A stretch of 34,687 nt of DNA from an uncultured Actinomycetes bacterium (GTDB taxonomy: Bacteria; Actinomycetota; Acidimicrobiia; Acidimicrobiales; Microtrichaceae). The DNA lies in the NCBI GenBank assembly GCA_903852755.1, contig CAINRS010000165.1:1-34687 (forward strand), given 5' to 3'. The notes below the pieces were generated by a model. That model was not told the origin of the DNA. It ran no database searches and saw only the letters and a list, made by a program, of their open reading frames with translations. Positions 1 to 8,367 of the stretch are shown piece by piece (the stretch's first letter is position 1; each line of letters opens with the position of its first letter). Both the position numbers and the translations under genes were made by a program.

Positions 1-1
1 A

Positions 2-119
<118 letters not shown>

Positions 120-127
120 TTCTCCGA

Positions 128-155
128 CGTGGGAGGGGCTCCGGCCCCTCCCACG
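128..155 (+). terminator. Hairpin downstream of 5S rRNA, probable rRNA operon terminator
   Basis: A 12-bp perfect GC-rich stem (128-139 with 144-155) closes a TCCG tetraloop 9 bases after the 5S end. There is no T-tract after it, as is common for terminators in very GC-rich actinobacteria. Its position suggests it ends the rRNA transcript and separates it from the gene at 211. It could instead be an RNA-processing signal. Confidence 0.7.
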
Positions 156-210
156 CTCGCGTTCGGGCACGGTTCGTGTGGTCGGTGGAGATCCGACAGA
201 GTGGAGCGAG

Positions 211-1872
211 ATGGTCCCCGACGACGAGCGCACCGATGATGACCCACCACGCAGACGACGGTCGTCGGGCGGTGGTCCGACCCGCTCGGGCCCCGGGCGA
301 CGCACCGGCGGTGCCGGTTCTCGAGGAGGGCGGCCGGGTGCTCCCGGTGGTCGTGACTCCCGTTCGACCTCGGGGCCGCGTGGTCGGGGGAGTCGGGACA
401 GCGGAGGCAACCGGGCTCCCGGCGGTCGACGTGGTCCGGGATCTGCGGGGCGGGACGGCACGGAGCGTCCGAGCGGTGGCGGGCGATCCGCGCCGCGGAG
501 CAGCGGCGGTCGACCCGGTGGCAGCGGTGGGCGTCCGGGTGGCAGCGGCGGTCGATCCGCGCCGAGGAGCAGCGGCGGTCGACCCGGTGGCAGCGGCGGT
601 GGCCGTTCTGCGGGCGCAGGTAGCCAATCCGGGGGCGCAGGTAGCCGGCCAGGGGGCGCCGGTGGCCGGCCAGGGGGTCGTTCGAGCGGTCCGAGCGGTC
701 CCCGGCGCGACGGTGGACGCTCCGGGTCCGGCCGTGACGACCGACGGTCGGCGGGTGGAGATCGCCGTGCGCCGACCGGAGTTGCCCGGGGAGGTGCGGG
801 TACCCGCGGCGCAGCGGGACGGGGGAGCGCTGATCCGTCCGGACGCGGCCGTTCGACGGGCGAGCGGGGCGACCGGAGGCGTGACGAAGGCGAGCGTCCG
901 TCAGGGCGCCGCCCGCAGACTTCCGGACCTCGTGGTTCGGCGGGATCGCGGGGCCGTGGTGACGGGCCGCGGGGCCGCAGTGACGGGCCGCGGGGCCGTG
1001 GTGACGGGCCGCGGGGCCGCAGTGACGGGCCGCGGGGCCGCAGTGACGGGCCGCGGGGCCGCACGGGACGAGACGGTGGTCGCCGGAGCGATGCCGCCGC
1101 CGAGGGGCGTGCCGACTGGCCGGCTCGCCGCCCGCCCGACCCCGACCGGCCCCCGGCCCGGCCACCACGGCCGACCGAGGTCTGGATCGACGAGGGCGTC
1201 GCCGGTGCTGCGCCGCCCTCGAGGCCGACGGCCGGCCGCCGCGGTCGACCGGTGCGTGTCGAGGTTCCGGAACTGACCGGTCTGGTCGGCGCGAAACGGG
1301 CGACGGTGCTCCAGCAGGAGCTCGGACTCGCCGCCCGTGACTTCGCCGATGAGCGCTACACCGAGGCCCGCCGTCGAGTCCGCAAGGTCGTCGCCGAGGT
1401 CCCGGACCTCCCGGAGGCGAGAGAGCTGCTCGGTCTGTGCCAGTACCGACTGGGGAGGTGGCGTGAGGCGGCCAGGGAGCTCGAGGCGTTCGCGGAGCTC
1501 ACGTCGTCGGACGAGCAGACACCGGTCCTGGCTGACTGCTACCGGGCGCTCGGGCGGCACGAGCGCGTGGAGTCGCTGTGGGCCGAGCTCGCGGAGAGCG
1601 GGGAGTCGCCCGAGGTGATCACCGAAGGTCGCATCGTCGCGGCCGGCTCCCTCGCCGACAGGGGTGAGCTCCACGCCGCGGTTCGACTCCTGGGGAGCGG
1701 TTTCCGCTGGCCGAGGGCACCGCGTGAGCACCACCTCCGTCGGGCCTACGCACTGGCCGACCTCCACGAGCGTGCGGCGGACGTGCCGAGCGCACGGGTC
1801 TGGTTCGGACGGATCGCTGGAGCGGACCCCGACTACCTCGACGTCCTCGAACGCATCCAGGCGCTCGGTTGA
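211..1872 (+). CDS. Gly/Arg/Ser-rich disordered protein with C-terminal TPR-like helical domain
   Basis: A 553-residue protein of unknown function. The ATG at 211 is chosen because GGAG lies about 6 bases upstream and because the open frame further upstream runs into the 5S gene. Residues 1-20 are acidic then basic. Residues about 20-340 are low complexity (G, R, S, P, D), with many RGG/GGR/RGR triplets, a duplicated 23-residue block, and a 7-residue unit (G/S-D-G-P-R-G-R) repeated five times near residues 250-284. From about residue 350 the composition changes to Leu/Ala/Glu-rich paired helices that look like tetratricopeptide repeats, with segments such as DLPEARELLGLCQYRLGRW. No signal peptide or membrane segment is seen. 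RGG-type tails in other proteins often bind RNA and TPRs bind proteins, so an RNA- or ribosome-associated scaffold is possible; that is inference. Its neighbour upstream is the 5S gene, and a convergent aldolase gene lies downstream. Confidence 0.82.
   Translation: MVPDDERTDDDPPRRRRSSGGGPTRSGPGRRTGGAGSRGGRPGAPGGRDSRSTSGPRGRGSRDSGGNRAPGGRRGPGSAGRDGTERPSGGGRSAPRSSGGRPGGSGGRPGGSGGRSAPRSSGGRPGGSGGGRSAGAGSQSGGAGSRPGGAGGRPGGRSSGPSGPRRDGGRSGSGRDDRRSAGGDRRAPTGVARGGAGTRGAAGRGSADPSGRGRSTGERGDRRRDEGERPSGRRPQTSGPRGSAGSRGRGDGPRGRSDGPRGRGDGPRGRSDGPRGRSDGPRGRTGRDGGRRSDAAAEGRADWPARRPPDPDRPPARPPRPTEVWIDEGVAGAAPPSRPTAGRRGRPVRVEVPELTGLVGAKRATVLQQELGLAARDFADERYTEARRRVRKVVAEVPDLPEARELLGLCQYRLGRWREAARELEAFAELTSSDEQTPVLADCYRALGRHERVESLWAELAESGESPEVITEGRIVAAGSLADRGELHAAVRLLGSGFRWPRAPREHHLRRAYALADLHERAADVPSARVWFGRIAGADPDYLDVLERIQALG
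484..599 (+). repeat. 69-nt period duplication in the Gly-rich region
   Basis: Two nearly identical 47-base blocks begin at 484 and 553, exactly 69 bases apart. They differ at only two visible positions (C/A and T/C). The unit encodes 23 residues of the Ser/Gly/Arg/Pro-rich tail, so the duplication keeps frame. Confidence 0.85.
959..1063 (+). repeat. Five tandem 21-nt repeats encoding a 7-residue unit
   Basis: Units start at 959, 980, 1001, 1022 and 1043. Each is GTGACGGGCCGCGGGGCC plus three bases, varying only at the unit end. They encode G/S-D-G-P-R-G-R units in the disordered part of the TPR protein. The unit length is a multiple of three, so copy-number change would keep the reading frame. 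Confidence 0.9.
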
Positions 1873-1935
1873 GGCGCCTTCCGGTCGGTCCGCACGAGGT
1901 CACCACCCACAGCCACCACCCACACCGGCTGGAGT

Positions 1936-1963
1936 GTTCCGGTTCACGCGTTCCGGTTCACGT
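1936..1963. repeat. Two tandem 14-nt direct repeats at the aldolase stop codon
   Basis: GTTCCGGTTCACG followed by C or T occurs at 1936-1949 and 1950-1963. The second copy contains the aldolase stop codon (minus strand, 1958-1960). A separate 11-base repeat, CACCACCCACA, occurs at 1901-1911 and 1914-1924 in the same convergent intergenic gap. No clear terminator hairpin was found there. Confidence 0.8.
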
Positions 1964-2845
1964 GGCGGATGCGGCGGCGATGCTCGCGATCGTGGCGTCG
2001 AGTGTCGAGTTGAAGTCGTCGTCGCTCTGCTGCGCCGAGAGACCCTCGGTCAGGGCGCGGCTGAAGCTGGCGATCACGCCGTGGTTCTGGCTGAGCCGCT
2101 CGTTGGACTCCTCACGGCTGTACCCGCCCGACAGCGCCACGACACGGAGGACCCGGTCGTCGGACACCAGGCCGGCGTAGAAGTCCGCCTCGTCGGGCAG
2201 CGTGAGCTTGAGCATGATCGGGGCGTCCGGGCTGATGCCGGCGAGACGTTCGACGATCCGGTCCCGCAGCAGGGCCTCGGCCTCGGCCTTGTCGGGGGCG
2301 TTGATGTCGACCTCGGGCTCGATGATCGGGACCAGACCCGCACCGATGATCTGGTCGGCGACATCGAACTGCTGGTCGACCACGGCGGCGACCCCGGTCG
2401 CGTCGGCCCGCTTGATCACGGAGCGCATCTTGGTGCCGAACACCCCGGCGGAGACGGCCCGGCCGAGCAGTGCGTCGAGCTCGGGCATCGGCTTCATCAC
2501 CTGGGCCCCGTCGGACTCGTCCTCGAGCCCCTTGTCGACCTTGAGGAACGGGACCACCCCCTTCTCGTCCCAGAGGTAGGCGGCGGTCGGTACGCCCTCG
2601 ACCTCCCGATCCATGGTCTGCTCGAACAGGATGGCCCCGAGCACGCGGTCGCCGGTGAAGGCCGGGCTCGTGATGATGCGGGAGCGCATCTGGTGGATCA
2701 GGTCGAACATCTCGTCCTCGCCGGAGTACTCCGACTCCTCAATGCCGTAGAGGCGCAGGGCCTTCGGGGTGCTGCCGCCGCTCTGGTCGAGCGCGGCGAT
2801 GAAGCCCTGGCCGGTGCGGACCTTGTCGAGTTGTGCGCCGTTCAT
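1958..2845 (-). CDS. fda: Fructose-bisphosphate aldolase, class I
   Basis: Schiff-base aldolase of glycolysis and gluconeogenesis, interconverting fructose 1,6-bisphosphate with glyceraldehyde 3-phosphate and DHAP in the cytosol. The 295-residue protein begins with a segment (QLDKVRTGQGFIAALDQSGG) typical of bacterial class I enzymes of the staphylococcal type. Lys213 in IMLKLTLP is the expected Schiff-base lysine and Glu176 in PIIEPEVD the expected proton acceptor. The ATG at 2845 is chosen because this start matches the family N-terminus and AGGAG lies 10 bases upstream; a longer frame adds 21 residues with no family resemblance. It is a single gene, convergent with the TPR gene and divergent from the HAD phosphatase gene. 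Many actinobacteria use the metal-dependent class II enzyme; whether this genome also has one cannot be seen. Confidence 0.95.
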   Translation of the reverse strand: MNGAQLDKVRTGQGFIAALDQSGGSTPKALRLYGIEESEYSGEDEMFDLIHQMRSRIITSPAFTGDRVLGAILFEQTMDREVEGVPTAAYLWDEKGVVPFLKVDKGLEDESDGAQVMKPMPELDALLGRAVSAGVFGTKMRSVIKRADATGVAAVVDQQFDVADQIIGAGLVPIIEPEVDINAPDKAEAEALLRDRIVERLAGISPDAPIMLKLTLPDEADFYAGLVSDDRVLRVVALSGGYSREESNERLSQNHGVIASFSRALTEGLSAQQSDDDFNSTLDATIASIAAASAT

Positions 2846-2958
2846 GGGGGTTGTGCTCCTCGGTCGTCGGACCGGGTCATGGTCGCACACGGCGTCGTCC
2901 GACCGCACGACCGTCGGGCCCGGCCGAGGTCCGCAGCCGACTGTGGGAGCATGGCGGG

Positions 2959-3744
2959 GTGCCGGACTGGGTGGTGGACCTCGACGGAGTGGTCTGGCTC
3001 GGTGCCCGTCCGGTCCCCGGGTCGGCGGCCGCGCTCGCCGGTCGCCTCGACCTCGGAGAGCGGGTGGTGTTCTGCACCAACAACTCCTCGGAACGTGGCG
3101 CCGAGAAGGTGGCGTCGCTGGTGGCGCACGGACTGCCCGCAGGTGTGGAGGTCCTGACGTCGGCGGACGCCGTGGCCGCGATGGTCGAACCGACGTGGCG
3201 GGTGCTGTGCCTCGGCGGGCCGGGCCTGCGCGAGGCGCTCGAGGACGTGGCCTCCGAGGTGCTCGACGCGGCCGACCCCACGACGGCGTCAGCCCGGGTC
3301 GACGCCGTGGTGGTCGGGCTCGACCGGGACGTCGACTACGGACGGATCGACCGCGCCGCCCGGGCCGTCCGCTCGGGCGCCGCGTTCCTGGCCTCGAACG
3401 CCGACGCCACCTTCCCCGACGCCGACGGGCTCCGTCCGGGTTGCGGTGCCATCGTCGCCGCCGTGCAGACGGCGTCAGGGGTGGCGCCGATCGTGGCCGG
3501 CAAGCCGCACGGCCCGATGGTGGAGCTGCTCCGCTCGTCGCTGCCGGACGGGGGCGTCGTCGTGGGTGACCGCACCGACACCGACGGTCGGCTGGCGGAG
3601 GCCCTCGGGTGGCCCTTCGTGCTGGTGCTGAGCGGGGTCACCACGGAGGCCGACCTCCCCGTGGACGTGCCCACGGCCTGCGTCGCGCCCGACCTCGCGA
3701 CCGCTGTCGAGACCCTCGACGACTGGTGCACCACCGGCCGCTGA
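2959..3744 (+). CDS. HAD-superfamily phosphatase (NagD-like, subfamily IIA)
   Basis: A 261-residue hydrolase of the haloacid dehalogenase superfamily that removes phosphate from a small metabolite; the substrate cannot be read from sequence. Motif I is DLDG with nucleophile Asp7 and acid/base Asp9, motif II is TNNSS at 40-44, motif III is Lys182 in GKPHGPM, and motif IV is GDRTDTD at 203-209. The NagD-type cap lies between motifs II and III. The GTG at 2959 is used because it puts motif I at the usual place near the N-terminus; GGGAG lies 9 to 10 bases upstream. A HAD gene in this position before tlyA is also found in mycobacteria, so the neighbourhood supports an orthologous housekeeping phosphatase. 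It is separated from tlyA by 25 bases that contain a promoter candidate. Confidence 0.9.
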   Translation: MPDWVVDLDGVVWLGARPVPGSAAALAGRLDLGERVVFCTNNSSERGAEKVASLVAHGLPAGVEVLTSADAVAAMVEPTWRVLCLGGPGLREALEDVASEVLDAADPTTASARVDAVVVGLDRDVDYGRIDRAARAVRSGAAFLASNADATFPDADGLRPGCGAIVAAVQTASGVAPIVAGKPHGPMVELLRSSLPDGGVVVGDRTDTDGRLAEALGWPFVLVLSGVTTEADLPVDVPTACVAPDLATAVETLDDWCTTGR

Positions 3745-3757
3745 GTGCGGGTGTCGG

Positions 3758-3763
3758 TAGGCT
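3758..3763 (+). promoter_or_regulatory. Predicted -10 element of tlyA, leaderless layout
   Basis: TAGGCT lies 6 bases before the GTG start at 3770. At that spacing transcription would begin at or next to the start codon, and there is no Shine-Dalgarno sequence. No convincing -35 is visible. Confidence 0.6.
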
Positions 3764-3769
3764 CCGACC

Positions 3770-4627
3770 GTGCGCCGTCGACTGGACCTGGAGCTGGTTC
3801 GTCGGGGCCTCGCCCCCTCGAGGTCCGCCGCTCGGGACCTCGTCGACGCCGGTCTGGTGCGGGTGTCCGGAGCGGTCGCCACGAAGTCCGCCCGGCTCGT
3901 CGACGCCGGTGAGCCCGTGTTGGTCGGCGACGGTGGTCCCAGGTACGTCTCCCGCGGCGGGCACAAGCTCGAACGGGCGCTGGAACGGGTCCCGCTGCCG
4001 ACACGTGACGCCGAGGTGCTCGACGCCGGGGCGTCGACGGGCGGATTCACCGACTGTCTCCTGCAACGCGGCGCCTCGATGGTGGTGGCGGTCGACGTCG
4101 GGCACGGCCAACTGCACGAGCGGTTGCGTTCGGATCCGCGTGTGGTCGTCCGGGAACGGACGAACGTCCGGGACCTCGAACCGGCGTGGGCCCCCACGGA
4201 GGACGGACTGGTCGACGGGGTGGTCGCCGACGTGTCGTTCATCTCGCTCCGGACGGTCCTGCCGGCCCTGCGGAACCAGCTCCGGCCCGGCGGCTGGATG
4301 GTCCTGCTCGTCAAGCCGCAGTTCGAAGCGGGGCGGACCGTGGTCGACCGCGGTGCCGGGGTCGTCCGGGATCCCAGGGTGTGGACCGAGGTGCTCCGCA
4401 CCGTCTGCGGTGCGGTCGAGGACCTCGGAGGAGCCATCATGGACGTCGTGGACTCACCCATCCGTGGCGCAGCCGGCAACGTCGAGTTCCTGCTCGCGGC
4501 GTCGTTCGCCGAGGCCCCGCAGGTGATTCCGTCCGGCGACGGGCCGTCGGGGACGGGAGCGTCCACGGCAGTCGACGCCGCCGTGACGGCGGCGTCCCGA
4601 CGCTGGGCGGCGGAGGTGTCGGAGTGA
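3770..4627 (+). CDS. tlyA: TlyA-family rRNA (cytidine-2'-O)-methyltransferase
   Basis: A 285-residue protein matching TlyA, the SAM-dependent enzyme that 2'-O-methylates cytidines in 16S and 23S rRNA in mycobacteria; this methylation affects capreomycin sensitivity. An N-terminal S4 RNA-binding domain covers about 2-60, followed by the linker motif SRGGHKL at 61-67. The Rossmann methyltransferase has the SAM loop DAGASTGGFTD at 85-95, DVSFISL at 154-160 and VKPQFEAG at 181-188. Some TlyA homologues are called haemolysins, but the methyltransferase motifs are intact. Its stop overlaps the nadK start by 4 bases, and the tlyA-nadK-recN order is widely conserved in actinobacteria. The last 40 residues or so are Ala/Gly/Ser-rich and probably flexible. 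Confidence 0.95.
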   Translation: MRRRLDLELVRRGLAPSRSAARDLVDAGLVRVSGAVATKSARLVDAGEPVLVGDGGPRYVSRGGHKLERALERVPLPTRDAEVLDAGASTGGFTDCLLQRGASMVVAVDVGHGQLHERLRSDPRVVVRERTNVRDLEPAWAPTEDGLVDGVVADVSFISLRTVLPALRNQLRPGGWMVLLVKPQFEAGRTVVDRGAGVVRDPRVWTEVLRTVCGAVEDLGGAIMDVVDSPIRGAAGNVEFLLAASFAEAPQVIPSGDGPSGTGASTAVDAAVTAASRRWAAEVSE

Positions 4628-5463
4628 GCACGTTCGCGCTCTTCCTGCGTCCCGACGGCGCCGACGACGTCGCCCGCACGATCGCCGACTGGCTGAGTGA
4701 GCGTGGCCACCAGGTGCGGATCCCGCTGCCGGATGCGGCCTCGGTCGGGCGTCCCGACCTGGGCGTCGAGCAGTCCGCGCTCACCCCGGATGCCGATCTC
4801 GTCGTGAGCCTCGGCGGTGACGGGACCATGCTGCGGGCCGCCGCGCTGGCCGCAGTCGACGACGTCCCCGTGCTCGGCGTGAACCTGGGTGATCTCGGGT
4901 ACCTGACCGTCGTCGAGCCCGCCGGGGCGCTCCCCGCACTGCAGCGGTTCCTCGACGGGTCGTACCAGCTCGAGGAGCGCATGCGGCTCGAGGTCGACGC
5001 GACCGGGATCGAGGGGCTCCCGACGGCGTTGAACGAGGTGGTCGTCGAGAAGTCGGGTACCGGCCAGACGGTCCGGCTCGACGTCAGTCTCGACGGTGAG
5101 CCCTTCACGTCCTACGTGGCCGACGGGCTGATCCTCGCGACCCCGACGGGATCGACGGCGTACTCGTTCTCGAGCCGCGGGCCGATCCTCGATCCTGAGC
5201 TCCGGGCCATCGTGACCACTCCCGTCGCGGCCCACATGCTCTTCGACCGTTCCATGGTGCTCGACGCCGGGTGCGTCGTCACCGCCGTCGTGGCCGACGA
5301 CCGACCCGCCAGGGTCAGCATCGACGGCCGCTCCGTCGGTGAACTCGAGCCGGGAGCCGGTGTCCGCTGCTCCGGCTCGTCCCGGCCCACCCGGTTGGTG
5401 ACCTTCACGAGCCGGAACTTCCACAGCGTCCTGCGGTCCAAGCTGGCACTCGAGGACCGCTGA
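4624..5463 (+). CDS. nadK: NAD kinase
   Basis: ATP- or polyphosphate-dependent kinase making NADP from NAD in the cytosol. The 279-residue protein has the diagnostic GGDGTML at 64-70, NLGDLGYLT at 88-95, the NE pair at 137-138 that contacts substrate, and the NAD-binding segment ADGLILATPTGSTAY at 166-180. The start GTG at 4624 overlaps the tlyA stop (GTGA), so translation is probably coupled; a longer upstream frame overlaps tlyA and has no family resemblance. Length is normal for bacterial NadK. A GC-rich hairpin follows the gene before recN. Confidence 0.96.
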   Translation: MSTFALFLRPDGADDVARTIADWLSERGHQVRIPLPDAASVGRPDLGVEQSALTPDADLVVSLGGDGTMLRAAALAAVDDVPVLGVNLGDLGYLTVVEPAGALPALQRFLDGSYQLEERMRLEVDATGIEGLPTALNEVVVEKSGTGQTVRLDVSLDGEPFTSYVADGLILATPTGSTAYSFSSRGPILDPELRAIVTTPVAAHMLFDRSMVLDAGCVVTAVVADDRPARVSIDGRSVGELEPGAGVRCSGSSRPTRLVTFTSRNFHSVLRSKLALEDR

Positions 5464-5484
5464 GCCCCGCCGATCCGACCGAGC

Positions 5485-5505
5485 GGCCCCGGATGCGCCG
5501 GGGTC
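5485..5505 (+). terminator. GC-rich hairpin between nadK and recN
   Basis: An 8-bp stem (5485-5492 with 5498-5505, including one G-U pair) encloses ATGCG, 21 bases after the nadK stop. There is no T-tract. It may end the tlyA-nadK transcript or stall it before the recN promoter. Confidence 0.45.
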
Positions 5506-5511
5506 GTCCTC

Positions 5512-5517
5512 TACGCT
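5512..5517 (+). promoter_or_regulatory. Predicted -10 element of recN
   Basis: TACGCT ends 10 bases before the recN ATG at 5528. This fits a start site at or a few bases upstream of the ATG, and no clear Shine-Dalgarno sequence is present. It would drive the seven-gene chain to 15172. Confidence 0.5.
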
Positions 5518-5527
5518 TCGCTCTGGC

Positions 5528-7171
5528 ATGTTGGTCGAGCTCGCAGTCCGGGACCTGGGCGTCATCGAGTCCGCCCGGATCACCTTCGGTCCGGGGGCCA
5601 CTGCCCTGACCGGTGAGACGGGTGCAGGAAAGACCATGGTCGTCGAGGCGCTCCAGTTGATCTGCGGGGCGAGGGCGGATCCGCAACGGGTCCGCACGGG
5701 CGCCGACGAGGCAGTCGTCGAGGCGCTGTTCGTCCGGCCGGTCGACGATGGTGGCGACGAGGACGAACTGGTCATCCGGCGTGTCGTCCCGGCCGAGGGA
5801 CGGTCGAGGGCGTACCTCGACGGCGAGCTGGTCCCGGTCGCCCGGTTGGCGGAACTGACCGCAACGCTGGTCGAGATCCACGGCCAGCACTCCCAGCAGG
5901 GCCTCCTGCGGCCCTCGGCGCAGCGCAGCTCGCTCGACCGCTTCGCCCGAATCGACACGGGGGAACTTGACGCAGCCCGTCGAGCGGTTCGTGAGCTGGG
6001 CAGCCGACTCGAGGCGCTCGGCGGTGACGCCGGGTTGCGCGAGCGTGAGATCGTGCTCCTGCGACACCAGGTCGCCGAGATCGAGGCCGTGGCTCCGGGT
6101 GACGGCGAGGACGAGCGGCTCGAGCTCGAGGAGGACCTCCTCGACGGCGCCGTCGAGCACCGGGCGGCCGGGGACGCTGCGGTGAGCGCACTGGCCGACG
6201 ACGACGGTGCCGTCGACCTGCTCGCCCGGGTGGTGGCGTCACTCGCCGGTCGAACGCCGTACGCCGAGCTCTCGGCGCGGCTCGCCTCGCTGTCGGTGGA
6301 TCTGGGCGAGGTGGCGAGTGACCTCCGTCGGCTCGCCGAGGGGATCGAGGTGGACGACGAGCGTCTGGCCGCGGTCCGGGCCCGGCGTCAGCAGCTGGCG
6401 GAGCTCCGTCGGAAGCACGGCGGTTCCGACGCCGACGTCGTGGAGTTCGCCGATCGGGCCCGCCGACGTCTGGCGGAGCTCGAGTCGGCGGAGGAGCGCG
6501 CGTCCGAGCTGGAGGACGCGCTCGCCGTGGCGACCGCGGAGCTCGAAGCTGCCGCAGCGGTGGTCGGTCGGGCACGCCGGTCGGCGGCACCGGAGCTGGC
6601 CGCCGCCGTCGAGGCGATCCTGCGGCGGCTCGCGCTGCCCGCCTGCACCGTGGAGGTCGCCGTCGCGGACGAACCCGAACTGCCCGGGGCCGCGAGTCAC
6701 GTCGAGGTGCTGCTCGCAGCGAACCCCGGTGCACCGCCGGCACCGCTGGCCCGGGTCGCCTCCGGAGGTGAGCTGAGCAGGGTGATGCTGGCCCTCCGGC
6801 TGGTCGGTTCCGGTGGGCCGGGCACCATGGTGTTCGACGAGGTCGACGCCGGGATCGGGGGCGAGACCGCGAACGCGGTCGCCGGAGCGCTCCGGGGGGT
6901 CGCAGCCGACCACCAGGTCCTGGTGGTCACGCACCTCGCCCAGATCGCCGCTGTCGCCGACGCCCAGGTGGTCGTCGAGAAGTCCACCGACGGTCGACGG
7001 ACCAGTACCGAACTCCGACCGCTCGACCGGGACGGCCGGGTCGTCGAGCTCTCCCGGATGCTGTCGGGCAGCCCGGACTCCGAGGCCGCCCGTCGCCACG
7101 CCGAGGAGCTGCTCGCCGACCGGGAGCAGGCCGCCGGAAGCACGCGGGGGCGGCAGGGGGCGGGCACGTGA
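5528..7171 (+). CDS. recN: DNA repair protein RecN
   Basis: SMC-like ATPase that acts early in double-strand break repair, holding broken DNA ends before RecA loading. The 547-residue protein has the N-terminal LAVRDLGVIESARITF segment typical of RecN, Walker A GETGAGKT at 29-36, a long central charged region (about 150-370) with coiled-coil character, the ABC signature SGGELSR at 412-418 and Walker B TMVFDEVDAG at 433-442. The ATG at 5528 gives the family N-terminus directly. The stop overlaps the steA start by 4 bases. RecN next to SteA is conserved in actinobacteria and in many Firmicutes. Confidence 0.97.
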   Translation: MLVELAVRDLGVIESARITFGPGATALTGETGAGKTMVVEALQLICGARADPQRVRTGADEAVVEALFVRPVDDGGDEDELVIRRVVPAEGRSRAYLDGELVPVARLAELTATLVEIHGQHSQQGLLRPSAQRSSLDRFARIDTGELDAARRAVRELGSRLEALGGDAGLREREIVLLRHQVAEIEAVAPGDGEDERLELEEDLLDGAVEHRAAGDAAVSALADDDGAVDLLARVVASLAGRTPYAELSARLASLSVDLGEVASDLRRLAEGIEVDDERLAAVRARRQQLAELRRKHGGSDADVVEFADRARRRLAELESAEERASELEDALAVATAELEAAAAVVGRARRSAAPELAAAVEAILRRLALPACTVEVAVADEPELPGAASHVEVLLAANPGAPPAPLARVASGGELSRVMLALRLVGSGGPGTMVFDEVDAGIGGETANAVAGALRGVAADHQVLVVTHLAQIAAVADAQVVVEKSTDGRRTSTELRPLDRDGRVVELSRMLSGSPDSEAARRHAEELLADREQAAGSTRGRQGAGT

Positions 7172-8367
7172 CCGGCATCTTCCGTCGTCGGCGCCCGGAC
7201 GGTGACGCCGTGCCCACCGGGCCAGGGGTGTCCGGTCCCGCTCGGATCGGGAGGCGGACCAAGGAGCTCGTCGTCGAGTTGCGCCCCGGTGAGGTGGCGG
7301 TCATCGACCACGAGGACCTCGACCGGCTCGCAGCGGAGGCGCTCGTCCGCTGCGGTCCCGCAGCGGTGCTGAACGCTGCGGTCTCCTCGACGGGGAGGTA
7401 CCCGAACGAGGGTCCGCTCGTCCTGCTGAGTGCGGGGATCCCGCTGATCGACGGCATCGGAGACGTGCTGTTCGAGCGTGTCCACGACGGCGACGTGCTG
7501 GTCGTGTCCGGGAGCCACGTGTCCGCGGCGGAGCGACCCGACGAGGTGCTGCTCGAGGGTGACCGGCAGAGCACGGCGGCCGTCCGGGACGTGCACCTCC
7601 GCAGCCGGTCGAACATGGGCGGTGCGCTCAACGACTTCGTGGAGAACACCGTCGAGTTCATCGACGACAACCGGGACATCCTGGACGACGAGATCGACGT
7701 GCCCGAGCTCGGTCTCGACTGGCACGGACGACAGGTGCTGCTGGTGGTCAGGGGGAACGACTACCGGGAGGACCTGCTCCTGTTGCGGCAGACCGGCTAC
7801 GTGCGCGAGGTGCGGCCGGTCCTGCTCGCGGTCGACGGGGGAGCGGACGCCCTCCTCGAGCTCGGGATGCGTCCCGACGTGATCGTGGGCGACATGGACT
7901 CGGTGTCCGACGAGGCGCTGTCGTGCGGAGCCCGGCTCGTCGTCCACGGGTACCGGGACGGGCGCGTCCCGGCGGCGGCCCGGCTCGACCGGCTCGGGCT
8001 GCCCCACGACGTCTTCACCGCGTCGGGGACCAGCGAGGACATCGGGATGCTGCTCGCCTACGTGCTCGGTGCCGAGCTCATCGTCGCGGTCGGGACCCAC
8101 TCGTCGATGGTCGACTTCCTGGACAAGGGCCGGGCCGGCATGGCCTCGACCATGCTCACTCGCATGAAGGTCGGTCCGGTGCTGGTCGACGCCAAGGGGG
8201 TCAGCCGGCTCTACCAGGGGCGGCTGCGCAAGCGCGACCTGTTGGTGCTGGTGCTGGCGGCGCTGTTCGCGATGGCGGTGGTCATCGCGATCAGCGAGCC
8301 GATCCGACTGCTCATCCGGGCCAACTGGGTGCTGCTCACCGGGACCGCGACAGGCTGGGTTCCGTGA
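7168..8367 (+). CDS. steA: SteA-like cytokinetic ring protein with thiamine-pyrophosphokinase-like domain
   Basis: A 399-residue homologue of SteA, which in Corynebacterium localises to the division site with SteB and influences cell separation. The middle part (about 210-310) resembles the catalytic domain of thiamine pyrophosphokinase, seen in LAVDGGADALLELGMRPD and VGDMDSVSDEAL. Two hydrophobic segments near the C-terminus (about 350-390) anchor it in the membrane, so most of the protein should be cytoplasmic. Whether the nucleotide-binding site is active is not known from sequence. It overlaps recN and mctB by 4 bases each. The pair steA-steB between recN and pyrG matches Rv1697-Rv1698 of M. 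tuberculosis. Confidence 0.92.
   Translation: MTGIFRRRRPDGDAVPTGPGVSGPARIGRRTKELVVELRPGEVAVIDHEDLDRLAAEALVRCGPAAVLNAAVSSTGRYPNEGPLVLLSAGIPLIDGIGDVLFERVHDGDVLVVSGSHVSAAERPDEVLLEGDRQSTAAVRDVHLRSRSNMGGALNDFVENTVEFIDDNRDILDDEIDVPELGLDWHGRQVLLVVRGNDYREDLLLLRQTGYVREVRPVLLAVDGGADALLELGMRPDVIVGDMDSVSDEALSCGARLVVHGYRDGRVPAAARLDRLGLPHDVFTASGTSEDIGMLLAYVLGAELIVAVGTHSSMVDFLDKGRAGMASTMLTRMKVGPVLVDAKGVSRLYQGRLRKRDLLVLVLAALFAMAVVIAISEPIRLLIRANWVLLTGTATGWVP

Noticed and set aside
959-1063. Regular repeats considered as a CRISPR array
   Set aside because: The units are contiguous, without spacers, and are in frame in a coding region.
3475-5958. An 827-codon open frame on the minus strand opposite tlyA, nadK and recN
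   Set aside because: Same reason: it is antisense to conserved genes and its composition is that of a GC-rich shadow frame.
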